A DNA stretch of 11,563 bases. Origin: CAZVLE01 sp964627855 (GTDB lineage Bacteria > Bacillota > Dethiobacteria > DTU022). The stretch spans positions 1-11,563 of the forward strand of contig CAZVLE010000089.1 of assembly GCA_964627855.1 (NCBI GenBank), in the 5' to 3' direction. The translations under genes were made by a program, and so were the position numbers. Within the stretch, counting starts at the first letter, position 1. Every line of letters starts with the position of its first letter. Below the pieces are notes generated by a model, which worked only from the letters and a program-made list of their open reading frames with translations, ran no database searches and had not been told where the DNA came from. Shown here piece by piece: positions 1 to 7,020 of the stretch.

Positions 1-809
1 AGGTGCTGGTTATATTTTTTAATCTGTAGCTCAGGCAGGGCAAATAATTTCATTAAGTTGGCCGGCAGGGTTCGATCGAAAAATTTAGGGCCACCCTTAA
101 TTGGTCTGCGGGCAAAAAAAGGCGGGTTATTGCGAAACTGCCTGTCTTTGCAGTAAATAAAAGGAACATCGAGGCGAAAACCGTCAACCTGCCGCTCGAG
201 CCAAAAGCGGATCACATCAGCAATAGCAGTTCTAACAGCAGGATTATCCCAGTTCAGGTCAGGTTGCTCTTTTAAAAAAGAATGCAGGTAATACTGGCCT
301 GTTCTTTCATCCCGAGTCCAGGCCGACCCAAAAAAATTATTGCGCCAGTTATTGGGAGGCCTGTTGCCACGACCCTTTCCATCTTTCCATATATACCAGT
401 CACGCCTGGGGTTGTCCTTTGAAGATCGTGACTCCAGAAACCAGGGGTGCAAATACGAAGTATGGTTAACCACCAGGTCAAGGAGGACCTTAATATTGCG
501 GCTATGAGTGGCATCGATCAATCGGTCGAAATCTTCAAGGCTGCCGTAACTTGGATCAATGTCACAGTAATCGGCTACATCATAGCCGTAATCATGGTCG
601 GGACTGGTAAAAAAGGGGCTGAACCAGATTGCATCAATACCCAGTGAACCGGTTGTGCCGTCGTTCAGGTAGTCAAGCCGAGAATTTATCCCGGCCAGGT
701 CACCGATGCCATCGCTGTTTTCATCCATAAAACTGCGTGGATAGATCTGGTAAAAAACCGCTCTTTTCCACCAGTCTTGATCATTGCCGATTCCGTTTAA
801 TTTAACCAT
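1..809 (-). CDS. GH13 alpha-glucosidase/alpha-amylase family enzyme, C-terminus cut by window edge
   Basis: A retaining glycoside hydrolase of family 13, predicted to hydrolyse alpha-linked glucosides or malto-oligosaccharides. The 269 visible residues cover the N-terminal part of the (beta/alpha)8 barrel. YQIYPRSF (20-27) and DGIGDLAGI (33-41) are the usual opening strand. DLVVNH (111-116) is conserved region I. GFRLDV (210-215) is region II with Asp214 as the expected nucleophile. The general acid and the third catalytic Asp would lie beyond the left edge. There is no signal peptide, so the enzyme is probably cytoplasmic. The start is the ATG at 809, preceded by an AAAGGG-type ribosome site. 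It begins 43 bases after the MATE gene, so the two are probably co-transcribed. The subfamily (oligo-1,6-glucosidase or alpha-amylase type) is not resolved; the insertion after LDYLNDG (46-51) is more amylase-like. Confidence 0.9.
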   Translation of the reverse strand, partial: MVKLNGIGNDQDWWKRAVFYQIYPRSFMDENSDGIGDLAGINSRLDYLNDGTTGSLGIDAIWFSPFFTSPDHDYGYDVADYCDIDPSYGSLEDFDRLIDATHSRNIKVLLDLVVNHTSYLHPWFLESRSSKDNPRRDWYIWKDGKGRGNRPPNNWRNNFFGSAWTRDERTGQYYLHSFLKEQPDLNWDNPAVRTAIADVIRFWLERQVDGFRLDVPFIYCKDRQFRNNPPFFARRPIKGGPKFFDRTLPANLMKLFALPELQIKKYNQH

Positions 810-852
810 TTGCTCAAACCCTTTCTACAGTTGTTAATGATCCTTCCACCTG

Positions 853-2268
853 TTAACCGAGGTTCTTCATCGTGGGCAATGGCTCCAGGCCGGCCCAGTC
901 TTTCTTTTTATACATCCAGTAGAGGAGGAAGGCGCTTACAGCATATTGCAGGGCTGTCACCCACCAGATGTAATAAACTTCAAGTTGAAAAACGAAAATA
1001 ACCAGATAAATGAGGGGCAGGCGGACGAAAAGGTTGCTGTATAGGCCCACCCTGAAGGGTCCCTTGGTATCACCTGTTCCCTTTAAGGCACCGGAAAAAA
1101 CCATCGTCAGGGCAATAAAAGGCTGTTCAACGGCAGCGATTTGCAGACAGAGCACACCAAGACGCAAAACTTCCGGATCCGGTGGATCAAATAATCTCAT
1201 TACTGCATAGGGGAAGAAGAGAAAGATCAGGCCCATTGCCGTCATCATGGTAGTTCCCAAAACCACAGCCCAGTAACCTGTTTCTCTTGCCTGCCTGACA
1301 AAGCCCGCTCCCAGCCTTTGCCCGACCAAAGTAGTGGCTACTATGGCGAAGGCCTGTCCGGGCATGAAAGAAAAGGCTTCGGCTGCGATGGCGGCGGCAT
1401 TGGCCGCAAAGGCAACCGGTCCGAGAAAAGTTATCCAGCTGGCCGAGAGCATCCTGCTGCCGCTGTGGGTAAGTTCCTCCGCTCCGGCCGGAATACTCAA
1501 TTTTAATATCTTCTTTAAGACTCTTTTATGCAGGGGGTACATGGTTTTCAGGGAAAATGGTAAAATTCCCTTCTGCAGAAAGAGGTACCCAAGAGATAAA
1601 GCCAGGGCGATCAGCTGCGCTGAACCCGTAGCCAGCGCTGCTCCCCTGACCCCCAGTTCAGGAAAGCCGTAATGGCCAAAAATGAGCAGGTAATCACCGA
1701 TCACATTATATGTGTTGGCAATGAGGGCTATGATCATCGGCACCTTGGTATTACCGATACCACGGATAATACCGCTGCAAACCATAAGGGGAAGGATAGC
1801 GAACCCTCCGCTGACCAGGGCATAATAAAAGTAATCTTCTGTCAGAGCCACAGTCAGGGTATCCTGGATCACCCAGCTAAAGAATATCTTGTAAAATGCC
1901 AGGCTCAAAATAGAAAATACTAGAGTAATTAACAAGCTGATGGTCAGGGCCTGTCCTCCGGTCAAAGCGGCCTTCTTCATGTCCCTGGCTCCCGTATAAC
2001 GGGCTACCAGTGAATTAGTACCGATTCCAAGGGCGCTCAAAATCATCAAAGAGTTAAAGAGGACAATAGCCCCGTACTCAACTGCCGTTGCTTCGCGGGC
2101 GCCCAGGCGCATGACCATGGCAGTATCGAAAATCCAGACGAAGGTATGGAGGCCCATTTCAATTACTACCGGCCAAACCAGAATTAGAATGGTAATCACC
2201 GGCCGGTAATTACCGCTTCTTTCTCCCCTGTTATGCTTGTTCAGGTTTTCTTTGATCCTTTTTAACAT
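853..2268 (-). CDS. MATE family multidrug/organic cation efflux transporter
   Basis: An integral membrane antiporter of the MATE family (471 residues, normal length), which exports drugs or metabolites using a Na+ or H+ gradient. About twelve hydrophobic segments are visible in two related halves. The first half begins with the PVVIEMGLHTFVWIFDTAMV segment (about residues 34-53) and AMVMRLGA, a typical MATE opening. The second half begins near IPAGAEELTHSGSRML (about residues 245-260) and continues into a matching FLGPVAFAANAAAIAAEAFSFMPG stretch. The N-terminus up to residue 23 is basic and cytoplasmic. Only a weak ribosome site (GGGTAG) precedes the ATG. The gene ends in TAA, 43 bases before the GH13 gene. 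The substrate cannot be told from the sequence, and nothing links it directly to the methyltransferase cluster. Confidence 0.93.
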   Translation of the reverse strand: MLKRIKENLNKHNRGERSGNYRPVITILILVWPVVIEMGLHTFVWIFDTAMVMRLGAREATAVEYGAIVLFNSLMILSALGIGTNSLVARYTGARDMKKAALTGGQALTISLLITLVFSILSLAFYKIFFSWVIQDTLTVALTEDYFYYALVSGGFAILPLMVCSGIIRGIGNTKVPMIIALIANTYNVIGDYLLIFGHYGFPELGVRGAALATGSAQLIALALSLGYLFLQKGILPFSLKTMYPLHKRVLKKILKLSIPAGAEELTHSGSRMLSASWITFLGPVAFAANAAAIAAEAFSFMPGQAFAIVATTLVGQRLGAGFVRQARETGYWAVVLGTTMMTAMGLIFLFFPYAVMRLFDPPDPEVLRLGVLCLQIAAVEQPFIALTMVFSGALKGTGDTKGPFRVGLYSNLFVRLPLIYLVIFVFQLEVYYIWWVTALQYAVSAFLLYWMYKKKDWAGLEPLPTMKNLG

Positions 2269-2431
2269 CTGCGTTTACATCTACCCGCTTCAGAAAGTTT
2301 TAAATCAAATTTGCACCTCTGTATAAGTTCTTGGAGTTTTCCCATAGCATACCAAAACTGATGCAAGATAAGGTGCCTATGAATTAAGATTAGATAATCG
2401 ATATCTACAGACGCAGGGTTGGTACATATCA

Positions 2432-2461
2432 GGCGAGAAAGGAACGCTCTCCTTTCTCGCC
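2432..2461 (-). terminator. Perfect 12-bp stem-loop just after selC, possible terminator
   Basis: GGCGAGAAAGGA (2432-2443) and TCCTTTCTCGCC (2450-2461) are perfect inverted copies around a 6-base loop. The hairpin lies 18 bases past the CCA end of the selenocysteine tRNA. Its strength and place suggest a terminator or 3' processing barrier for the tRNA transcript. There is no T-run after it on the minus strand, so it is not a textbook intrinsic terminator. Confidence 0.5.
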
Positions 2462-2479
2462 ATTAACATTTGGCAAAAT

Positions 2480-2573
2480 TGGCGGGAGTAGATGGGAATC
2501 GAACCCACCGCAGGGGGCTGCCCTGCCACTGGATTTGAAGTCCAGGAGCGCCACCAGGTCACTAACTACTCCC
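2480..2573 (-). tRNA. selC: tRNA-Sec (anticodon TCA), selenocysteine tRNA
   Basis: Selenocysteine tRNA that reads recoded UGA codons. Read on the minus strand it starts GGGAGTAG at 2573 and ends with discriminator G plus an encoded CCA at 2480. The 8-bp acceptor stem (2566-2573 with 2484-2491) plus the 5-bp T stem (GTGGG/CCCAT) gives the 13-bp stack typical of bacterial tRNA-Sec. The anticodon arm is CTGGA-CTTCAAA-TCCAG with anticodon TCA (plus-strand tga at 2536-2538). The long variable arm closes with GCAGGG/CCCTGC. At 94 nt the length fits. These features exclude an ordinary tRNA-Ser or a Trp suppressor. It has its own promoter upstream. No selA, selB or selD gene is in the window, so the recoding machinery must be elsewhere. 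Confidence 0.97.
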
Positions 2574-2611
2574 ATGTCTGGTCAGAATAATTGCCTTTCT
2601 TTCCCGTAGTT

Positions 2612-2640
2612 ATTATATTGTTTTTCTGATTGACGGGCAA
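2612..2640 (-). promoter_or_regulatory. Sigma-A-type promoter of selC
   Basis: On the minus strand, -35 TTGCCC (2635-2640) and -10 TATAAT (2612-2617) are separated by exactly 17 bases. Transcription would start near 2605, about 32 bases before the tRNA 5' end. The tRNA is therefore probably transcribed independently of the methyltransferase gene upstream. Confidence 0.75.
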
Positions 2641-2688
2641 GGGTTTTTGATTTGCATATAATGTCCTGGTAATAAAAGCTGTTTCAAC

Positions 2689-3327
2689 CTACCTTTCAAA
2701 ATGGACAAGTCTTTTCTCCACAGTCAGCTCAGTAAAACCATATTCTTTTTTTATCCAACTCAAAGCCCGGGGTGCATAAAAGAATACATGGGTAGGATCA
2801 TTTTTATAATACCATTGTTCAAAGTCAATATCACGGTTATATATTTCTGTCATACAAACCAGTGAACCGCGCGGCAGCAGTAAAGAACGCAGCAACCGGA
2901 ATTCTTTGGCCGGATTAGAAAAATGTTCGATTACTTCACAACAAATAATATAATCATACTTTTTGTCCAGCAACTCACGGTTGTCCCAGTAATAGGGATC
3001 ATAAAGATCAATCTTAAAACCTTTTTCTTTAAGAATGACTGCTGCAACCGGACCCGGTCCTGCCCCGTAATCAAGGCCTCTTGCTTCCGGAGTATATTTT
3101 TTTAAGACTATTTCAACAAGGGGTTTAACAAAACTCCGATAGCCCGGATCGTCAACATCGTTATTGTGCTGATCATAACGGTTTTTTTCAACTTCCGGCG
3201 GTAGATGCCCGGCTGAATCCATCATTACTGAGCGGCAATTTGTACAGCGGTAATATTTATTATCTCTAAAGCACGTCAAGTATTCTACGGCTGCGCCGCA
3301 GAGAGTACAATTTAATGCTTTTAGCAT
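2689..3327 (-). CDS. Class I SAM-dependent methyltransferase with N-terminal zinc ribbon
   Basis: A small methyltransferase (212 residues) using S-adenosylmethionine; the acceptor is unknown. The N-terminus has a four-cysteine zinc-ribbon pattern, C7-x2-C10 and C28-x2-C31. The Rossmann-type domain follows, with glycine-rich motif I LDYGAGPG (85-92), an acidic turn after strand 2 (DLYDPYY, 107-113), and EVIEHF (131-136), as in the Methyltransf_23/UbiE-like group. This zinc-ribbon plus methyltransferase layout is seen in proteins that modify sugars or small metabolites, but the specificity cannot be assigned. AAGGAG lies 12 bases before the ATG. The gene stops with TAG. It ends about 115 bases before selC and is probably its own transcription unit. 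A small GGAA-loop hairpin (3373-3386) sits in its leader and may be incidental. Confidence 0.85.
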   Translation of the reverse strand: MLKALNCTLCGAAVEYLTCFRDNKYYRCTNCRSVMMDSAGHLPPEVEKNRYDQHNNDVDDPGYRSFVKPLVEIVLKKYTPEARGLDYGAGPGPVAAVILKEKGFKIDLYDPYYWDNRELLDKKYDYIICCEVIEHFSNPAKEFRLLRSLLLPRGSLVCMTEIYNRDIDFEQWYYKNDPTHVFFYAPRALSWIKKEYGFTELTVEKRLVHFER

Positions 3328-3402
3328 TTAATAAACCTGCTCCTTAACAAGAACTTGCGATTACAAGTACAACCCCTTTCCAGGGGGAAAATTAGTTTAA
3401 AT

Positions 3403-3435
3403 AAAGCGGCCCCCAATAAATTGGCAGACCGCTTT
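3403..3435 (-). terminator. Possible terminator of the cyclase gene
   Basis: AAAGCGG (3403-3409) and CCGCTTT (3429-3435) form a 7-bp outer stem, with an inner CCAAT/ATTGG stem between them. It lies 28 bases after the cyclase stop codon. On the minus strand it is followed by ATTTAAAC, a weak U-tract, so termination is plausible rather than certain. Confidence 0.5.
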
Positions 3436-3463
3436 CAATATTAACAGGTTTTATAACCCAATG

Positions 3464-5128
3464 CTACTCTTTCCAGGCTATAAAACGACCCCAACAGGAT
3501 GCAAGTTCCATTCCCTTTTGTAAGAGACAACCAATGTAATAGCGACCTGATTCAAGGTTGGTAAGATCGTTACCAAGGTTTTCAGCATGAACAATGCCAT
3601 GCGGGAAAAGATTGAGATGCATATCCTGGTAATACTTGTCGAGCGGGTACATTTCATCCCAGTCTTTGCCGTATTTTTCGACTAATTTCTGATTGGCTTC
3701 TTCAAAAGTCTTGGGATGGAAGATGCGCTGTATGGTATTCATAGGATGTTCCATGGCAACGCAATCAACACCAAGCCATTTGATATTTCTCTTCAGACAC
3801 CAGTCTGAAAAATCCGGAGAAGGGCCTGGGTGCCTGATCATATACCTGAATTCATCCGAGTCAGAGCTGTACCAGCCATACTTGGAGTATCCTGTTTTAA
3901 TTAGCAGGATATCACCATCCCTGACTTCGGCAACCGATTCAATCATCTCCGGACTGTAAACACTGGTATCACTGACCAGATCGGAGATATCGGCGACGAC
4001 TCCCGGTCCGAACCAAAAATCTAGCGGAGTCTGCCCAATAGTGCGTCCGGCAGCATGAAAATGAGGTTCACCGTCCATATGTGTGCTCAAATGGAAACTG
4101 GCCTTGCAATGGGCATTATTACGACCGAGACCAAAATACTGCCCCCCAACACGCTTGGTATATTGCAGGATCAGGGGAATATAGTTGGCCCACTGTGGAG
4201 TTTGGACACTGAAAGGTATGGAAAGGTCAAACATTTTTTGCTCACTCATAATCGAGAAAAATTCTTCTTCGCTCATGCCGTCCGGAGCCTGAATAGCAGC
4301 AATTCGTGACCAGGCCGATTCAACCTCGCAAAAGGGTATGGCACCGATAATAATCCAGGCCCGCTGGTTACTCAACTCCTTGATTTGTCCTCCCAACGAT
4401 TCGGCCAGTAGCAAGCCTGCTTTCGGCATGGTGCTGTGAGTCAGTTTATAGTATTGTTCCTGGGGAAATAATTCATCCCAGCTTTTACCATGAGTTTTCT
4501 TCAGCTTCGCTTCAGCCTTGTCAAATTCACGGGCATGCATGTAACGTATATTGGTGTTCATCGGGTGTTCGGCACAGCCACAATCTACACCAATTACTTT
4601 CAATTTTTTCTCCAGGGCCCACTCAAAAAAGCCCGGCGCCGGACCTGGATGGCGAATCAGATAGGAAAATTCTTTGTTTTCGATCCCACCCTGGCAAGCG
4701 TTATTCATGCAGTCAGGCTGGTCATAGGTATAACGATGATACCCTGTATTGATAATAAGGATATCTCCTTCTTTAACTTTGACCCTCTTTTCAATCATCT
4801 CCGGGGTATATAAACTGTAGTCAGAAACTTCGTCTGAGATATCTACAATAACACCTTCACCGCTGATATCCTCAAGTGGTATCTTGGCGATTGAACGCAT
4901 CCCGGAGTGAAAGGCTGTCGGGCCAACCAGGTGCGTGCCGGTATTATTTGACCACTCAATCAACTGTCCGTTTGCACCTTGCCCACCATGGTATGAACCA
5001 GTTACCCGCTTGAAGAAGTGAACCTGAAGGGGCATTTCACCAGGCCAGGGGGGAGTAAAAATACTGAGTTGCTGAGTCAGATCAAACCACTTTGCACCAT
5101 TCAGTAAATCGATCATGTTTTTACTCAT
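3464..5128 (-). CDS. Tandem-domain cyclase family protein (kynurenine formamidase-like fold)
   Basis: A fusion of two cyclase-family (PF04199-type) domains, 554 residues from the chosen start. This metal-dependent hydrolase family includes kynurenine formamidase and isatin hydrolase, which open amide or cyclic amide bonds. The halves align clearly: each runs from a FDLT/FDLS strand through VxDISDxVSD, PEMIE, GDILxIxTGY, IRHPGPxP, GVDC...EHPMNT and an AE(S/N)LG segment to an 'SxWxRxxA' end. Numbering from the ATG at 5140, the second domain keeps the family ligand pattern H-x3-H-x-D-x3-H (His350, His354, Asp356, His360). The first domain reads NTGTHLVGPTA there (66-76) and keeps only His70. The ATG at 5128 is preferred over that at 5140 because GGAGG lies 5 bases before it, while the earlier ATG has no ribosome site. 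It has its own promoter. The substrate is unknown. Confidence 0.88.
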   Translation of the reverse strand: MSKNMIDLLNGAKWFDLTQQLSIFTPPWPGEMPLQVHFFKRVTGSYHGGQGANGQLIEWSNNTGTHLVGPTAFHSGMRSIAKIPLEDISGEGVIVDISDEVSDYSLYTPEMIEKRVKVKEGDILIINTGYHRYTYDQPDCMNNACQGGIENKEFSYLIRHPGPAPGFFEWALEKKLKVIGVDCGCAEHPMNTNIRYMHAREFDKAEAKLKKTHGKSWDELFPQEQYYKLTHSTMPKAGLLLAESLGGQIKELSNQRAWIIIGAIPFCEVESAWSRIAAIQAPDGMSEEEFFSIMSEQKMFDLSIPFSVQTPQWANYIPLILQYTKRVGGQYFGLGRNNAHCKASFHLSTHMDGEPHFHAAGRTIGQTPLDFWFGPGVVADISDLVSDTSVYSPEMIESVAEVRDGDILLIKTGYSKYGWYSSDSDEFRYMIRHPGPSPDFSDWCLKRNIKWLGVDCVAMEHPMNTIQRIFHPKTFEEANQKLVEKYGKDWDEMYPLDKYYQDMHLNLFPHGIVHAENLGNDLTNLESGRYYIGCLLQKGMELASCWGRFIAWKE

Positions 5129-5133
5129 GGCAA

Positions 5134-5138
5134 CCTCC
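5134..5138 (-). promoter_or_regulatory. Ribosome binding site that sets the cyclase start
   Basis: GGAGG on the minus strand, 5 bases before the ATG at 5128. It overlaps the first codons of the longer reading from 5140, which has no Shine-Dalgarno of its own, so the shorter protein is the likely product. Confidence 0.75.
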
Positions 5139-5195
5139 ATCTAGTTATAAATTTTTCATTCGTTCAAAACTGTATCAAGGTATTGAGCTACAGAA

Positions 5196-5225
5196 ATTAT
5201 AGCAATAGCCATTCAGAACTGTCAA
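5196..5225 (-). promoter_or_regulatory. Near-consensus extended -10 promoter of the cyclase gene
   Basis: On the minus strand, -35 TTGACA (5220-5225) and -10 TATAAT (5196-5201) are both perfect hexamers, separated by 18 bases. A TGC just before the -10 gives an extended -10 element. The expected start is near 5189, giving a leader of about 60 bases to the ATG at 5128. Both hexamers match consensus, so the promoter may need a repressor rather than an activator. Confidence 0.8.
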
Positions 5226-5324
5226 ACAAATTCAGGGCTTCTAATTTATTATTAAACATTTACCCCGGCAAACCTTTGTGATATATAAACAAACATATAG
5301 CCACTATTTTGTGTTTTAATAATA

Positions 5325-5385
5325 GCAACCATAATAAAGCAGACCGACAAATAAAACCCTTAAAAAGCCACTTAATTATGGTTGC
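5325..5385. repeat. Long inverted repeat in the spacer before the cyclase gene
   Basis: GCAACCATAAT (5325-5335) is repeated exactly in reverse complement as ATTATGGTTGC (5375-5385). After one mismatch each arm extends inward by AAG/CTT, giving 15-base arms around a 31-base middle. The repeat lies about 100 bases upstream of the cyclase -35 and about 85 bases after the second mttB stop. It could be a paired operator or a weak A+T-rich RNA hairpin ending the upstream transcript. The rest of the 5141-5471 spacer is A+T-rich and holds only the promoter and ribosome site listed separately. Confidence 0.6.
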
Positions 5386-5471
5386 CATTTAACTGTACAA
5401 GAAGCACTGCATGATCGATTTTAGTCAAAGTACTCAAGATCAAGTCTTCTAGAAAATAGTATCGGCGAAAA

Positions 5472-6893
5472 TTAAATTATAGACTGAATAAACTTATCCA
5501 GCTCGGCTTCAATTTTTTCGCCTAGTCCTGGTGGTTGGTATTCCTGGAGCACCTTCTTACAATACTCGTGAGCTCTATGGGCGGTATCATTCAAGTCAAG
5601 TGCGGCAGCATAGCTCTGTCTGGCGCTGATCAGGGGAATCCGTGTATCTTTCATATGACTGAAGGTATGCTCTTCAGAGATATAATTACCACCACTACCT
5701 ACTTTTAATATCGTATCAACGGCCAGAGAGTCATCGTCAATGGAGAACCTCCTGCTAAGATTTTTAACCATGCCGAGCATTTCATCGTCAATAACAAACT
5801 TCTCATACGACATGGTCATATAATTCTCCAGCAGCCCGGCTGAATGTAATAAAAAGTTAATACCGCTCAACACGCATGTAATTAGAACCATCATCGATTC
5901 ATATCCGCTCTGGGCATCAGGAATCATAGCATCGGTAAGAGCACCGCCACCTCTTGACGGTAGCCCGTAAAAGCGGGCCAATTGGGCTATGACCGAGAAC
6001 ATTTTTACCGATTCAGGGCTGCCAATGGCCAGGTTACCGGTTCTTAAATCTACTATACTTGAGGCTGAGCCGAATACAACCGGTGTGCCGGGGTTTATCA
6101 GTTGTGCAAGAACAACACCGGATAATATTTCTGCAGCCTGTTGAACCAAAGATCCGGCCAAAGTTACTGCTGAAGTTGTTCCGGTCATCGCCAGAGCGGC
6201 AATAATGACCGGTTGGTTATTACGAGCGTAGACCATCAGGGCATCAAGCATACGAGGATCAAACTGCAAAGGGCTATTGGTATTGATCAGCGAAATCAAG
6301 GCCGGTTTCTTGCGGACCTGATCAATTCCGCCAAATACGATAGCAGCCATATCAATACTATCCTGGGCCTTCTTGCCACCCATTGCACTGCCCATCAGGC
6401 ATTTGTCTGTATATTTTACCGCTGCCTGGAGCATTTTTGCATGTCTCAGGTTATCGCCGATATCATTTGGCTCAACCAAAACACCACCGACTACATCGAG
6501 ATTATCACTATGCCCAGCCAGCTTGGTAAAAGCAAGGTAGTCTTCATAGGTGGCATTCCTTCTTTCATTCTGAACATGATCCATTACATAGGGAGAGCCG
6601 TAGCCGGGTGCATGCACCGTATTATTCCCGCCAATTATGACATTTCTCTCCGGGTTCCTGGCATGCAAGGTAAATTCGGATGGGGCAAGGGCAACCTGCT
6701 CCATAACCAGTTCAGGCGGGAAAAAAACTTTCTCTCCCTCAACCCTGGCTCCGCCTTTTTTCAATATTTCGCGGGCCTCGGGGGAGTGAAACTCCACACC
6801 ATTCTTTTCAAGGACATCAAGGATGGCCTGATGTATTTTCTCAAGCTCTTCTTGCTCCAGGTAATCTAATGCTTTAATATCACGGCTGATCAT
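5472..6893 (-). CDS. MttB-superfamily corrinoid methyltransferase, non-pyrrolysine (second copy)
   Basis: A TIM-barrel methyltransferase of the trimethylamine methyltransferase (MttB) superfamily, 473 residues, typical length. Members transfer a methyl group from a tertiary or quaternary amine to a cob(I)alamin-bearing corrinoid protein. Family marks include the helical N-terminus ending in FFPPELV (57-63), the central AMTGTTSAVTLAGSLVQQAAEILSG region (235-259), NPGTPVVFG (267-275), and DAMIPDAQSGYE (321-332). In archaeal MttB the pyrrolysine lies inside the last stretch; here Tyr331 occupies it and there is no in-frame TAG. The protein is therefore a MtgB-type homologue with unknown substrate. 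A very strong AGGAGGGTGAT ribosome site precedes the ATG. The gene follows mtgA by 127 bases and ends in TAA. It is divergent from the first MttB copy, suggesting a different substrate or a helper role. Confidence 0.92.
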   Translation of the reverse strand: MISRDIKALDYLEQEELEKIHQAILDVLEKNGVEFHSPEAREILKKGGARVEGEKVFFPPELVMEQVALAPSEFTLHARNPERNVIIGGNNTVHAPGYGSPYVMDHVQNERRNATYEDYLAFTKLAGHSDNLDVVGGVLVEPNDIGDNLRHAKMLQAAVKYTDKCLMGSAMGGKKAQDSIDMAAIVFGGIDQVRKKPALISLINTNSPLQFDPRMLDALMVYARNNQPVIIAALAMTGTTSAVTLAGSLVQQAAEILSGVVLAQLINPGTPVVFGSASSIVDLRTGNLAIGSPESVKMFSVIAQLARFYGLPSRGGGALTDAMIPDAQSGYESMMVLITCVLSGINFLLHSAGLLENYMTMSYEKFVIDDEMLGMVKNLSRRFSIDDDSLAVDTILKVGSGGNYISEEHTFSHMKDTRIPLISARQSYAAALDLNDTAHRAHEYCKKVLQEYQPPGLGEKIEAELDKFIQSII

Positions 6894-6958
6894 TTATATC
6901 ACCCTCCTAATATCAGCATGCCCAATAACAGTTAGCCTTGAGCGCTGTGATAGTTTTC

Positions 6959-6978
6959 GGGCACGGTAACCCGTGCCC
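6959..6978 (-). other. Perfect 8-bp GC-rich hairpin between mtgA and the second mttB
   Basis: GGGCACGG (6959-6966) and CCGTGCCC (6971-6978) are exact inverted copies around a 4-base loop. On the minus strand it is followed by GAAAACT, not a T-run, so simple intrinsic termination is unlikely. It lies in the 127-base gap and may stabilise or process the mRNA and adjust the level of the second mttB relative to mtgA. Confidence 0.6.
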
Positions 6979-7020
6979 TGTTGATAATGGAATACTTTTA
7001 AAATCATAGATCCTGCCAAT

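Noticed and set aside
2377..2562. Open frame on the minus strand running through the tRNA-Sec gene.
   Set aside because: It is a shadow of the tRNA and hairpin sequence, has no family resemblance, and overlaps a convincing RNA gene.
3373..3386. CCCCT/AGGGG hairpin with a GGAA loop (minus strand) in the leader of the SAM methyltransferase gene.
   Set aside because: Only 5 bp with no T-run and no clear tie to the ribosome site; likely incidental.
5197..5259. A 20-codon minus-strand frame (ATG at 5259, TAA at 5197) in the spacer before the cyclase gene.
   Set aside because: It overlaps the -35 and -10 of the cyclase promoter, so it would not be on that transcript, and its sequence shows no known motif.
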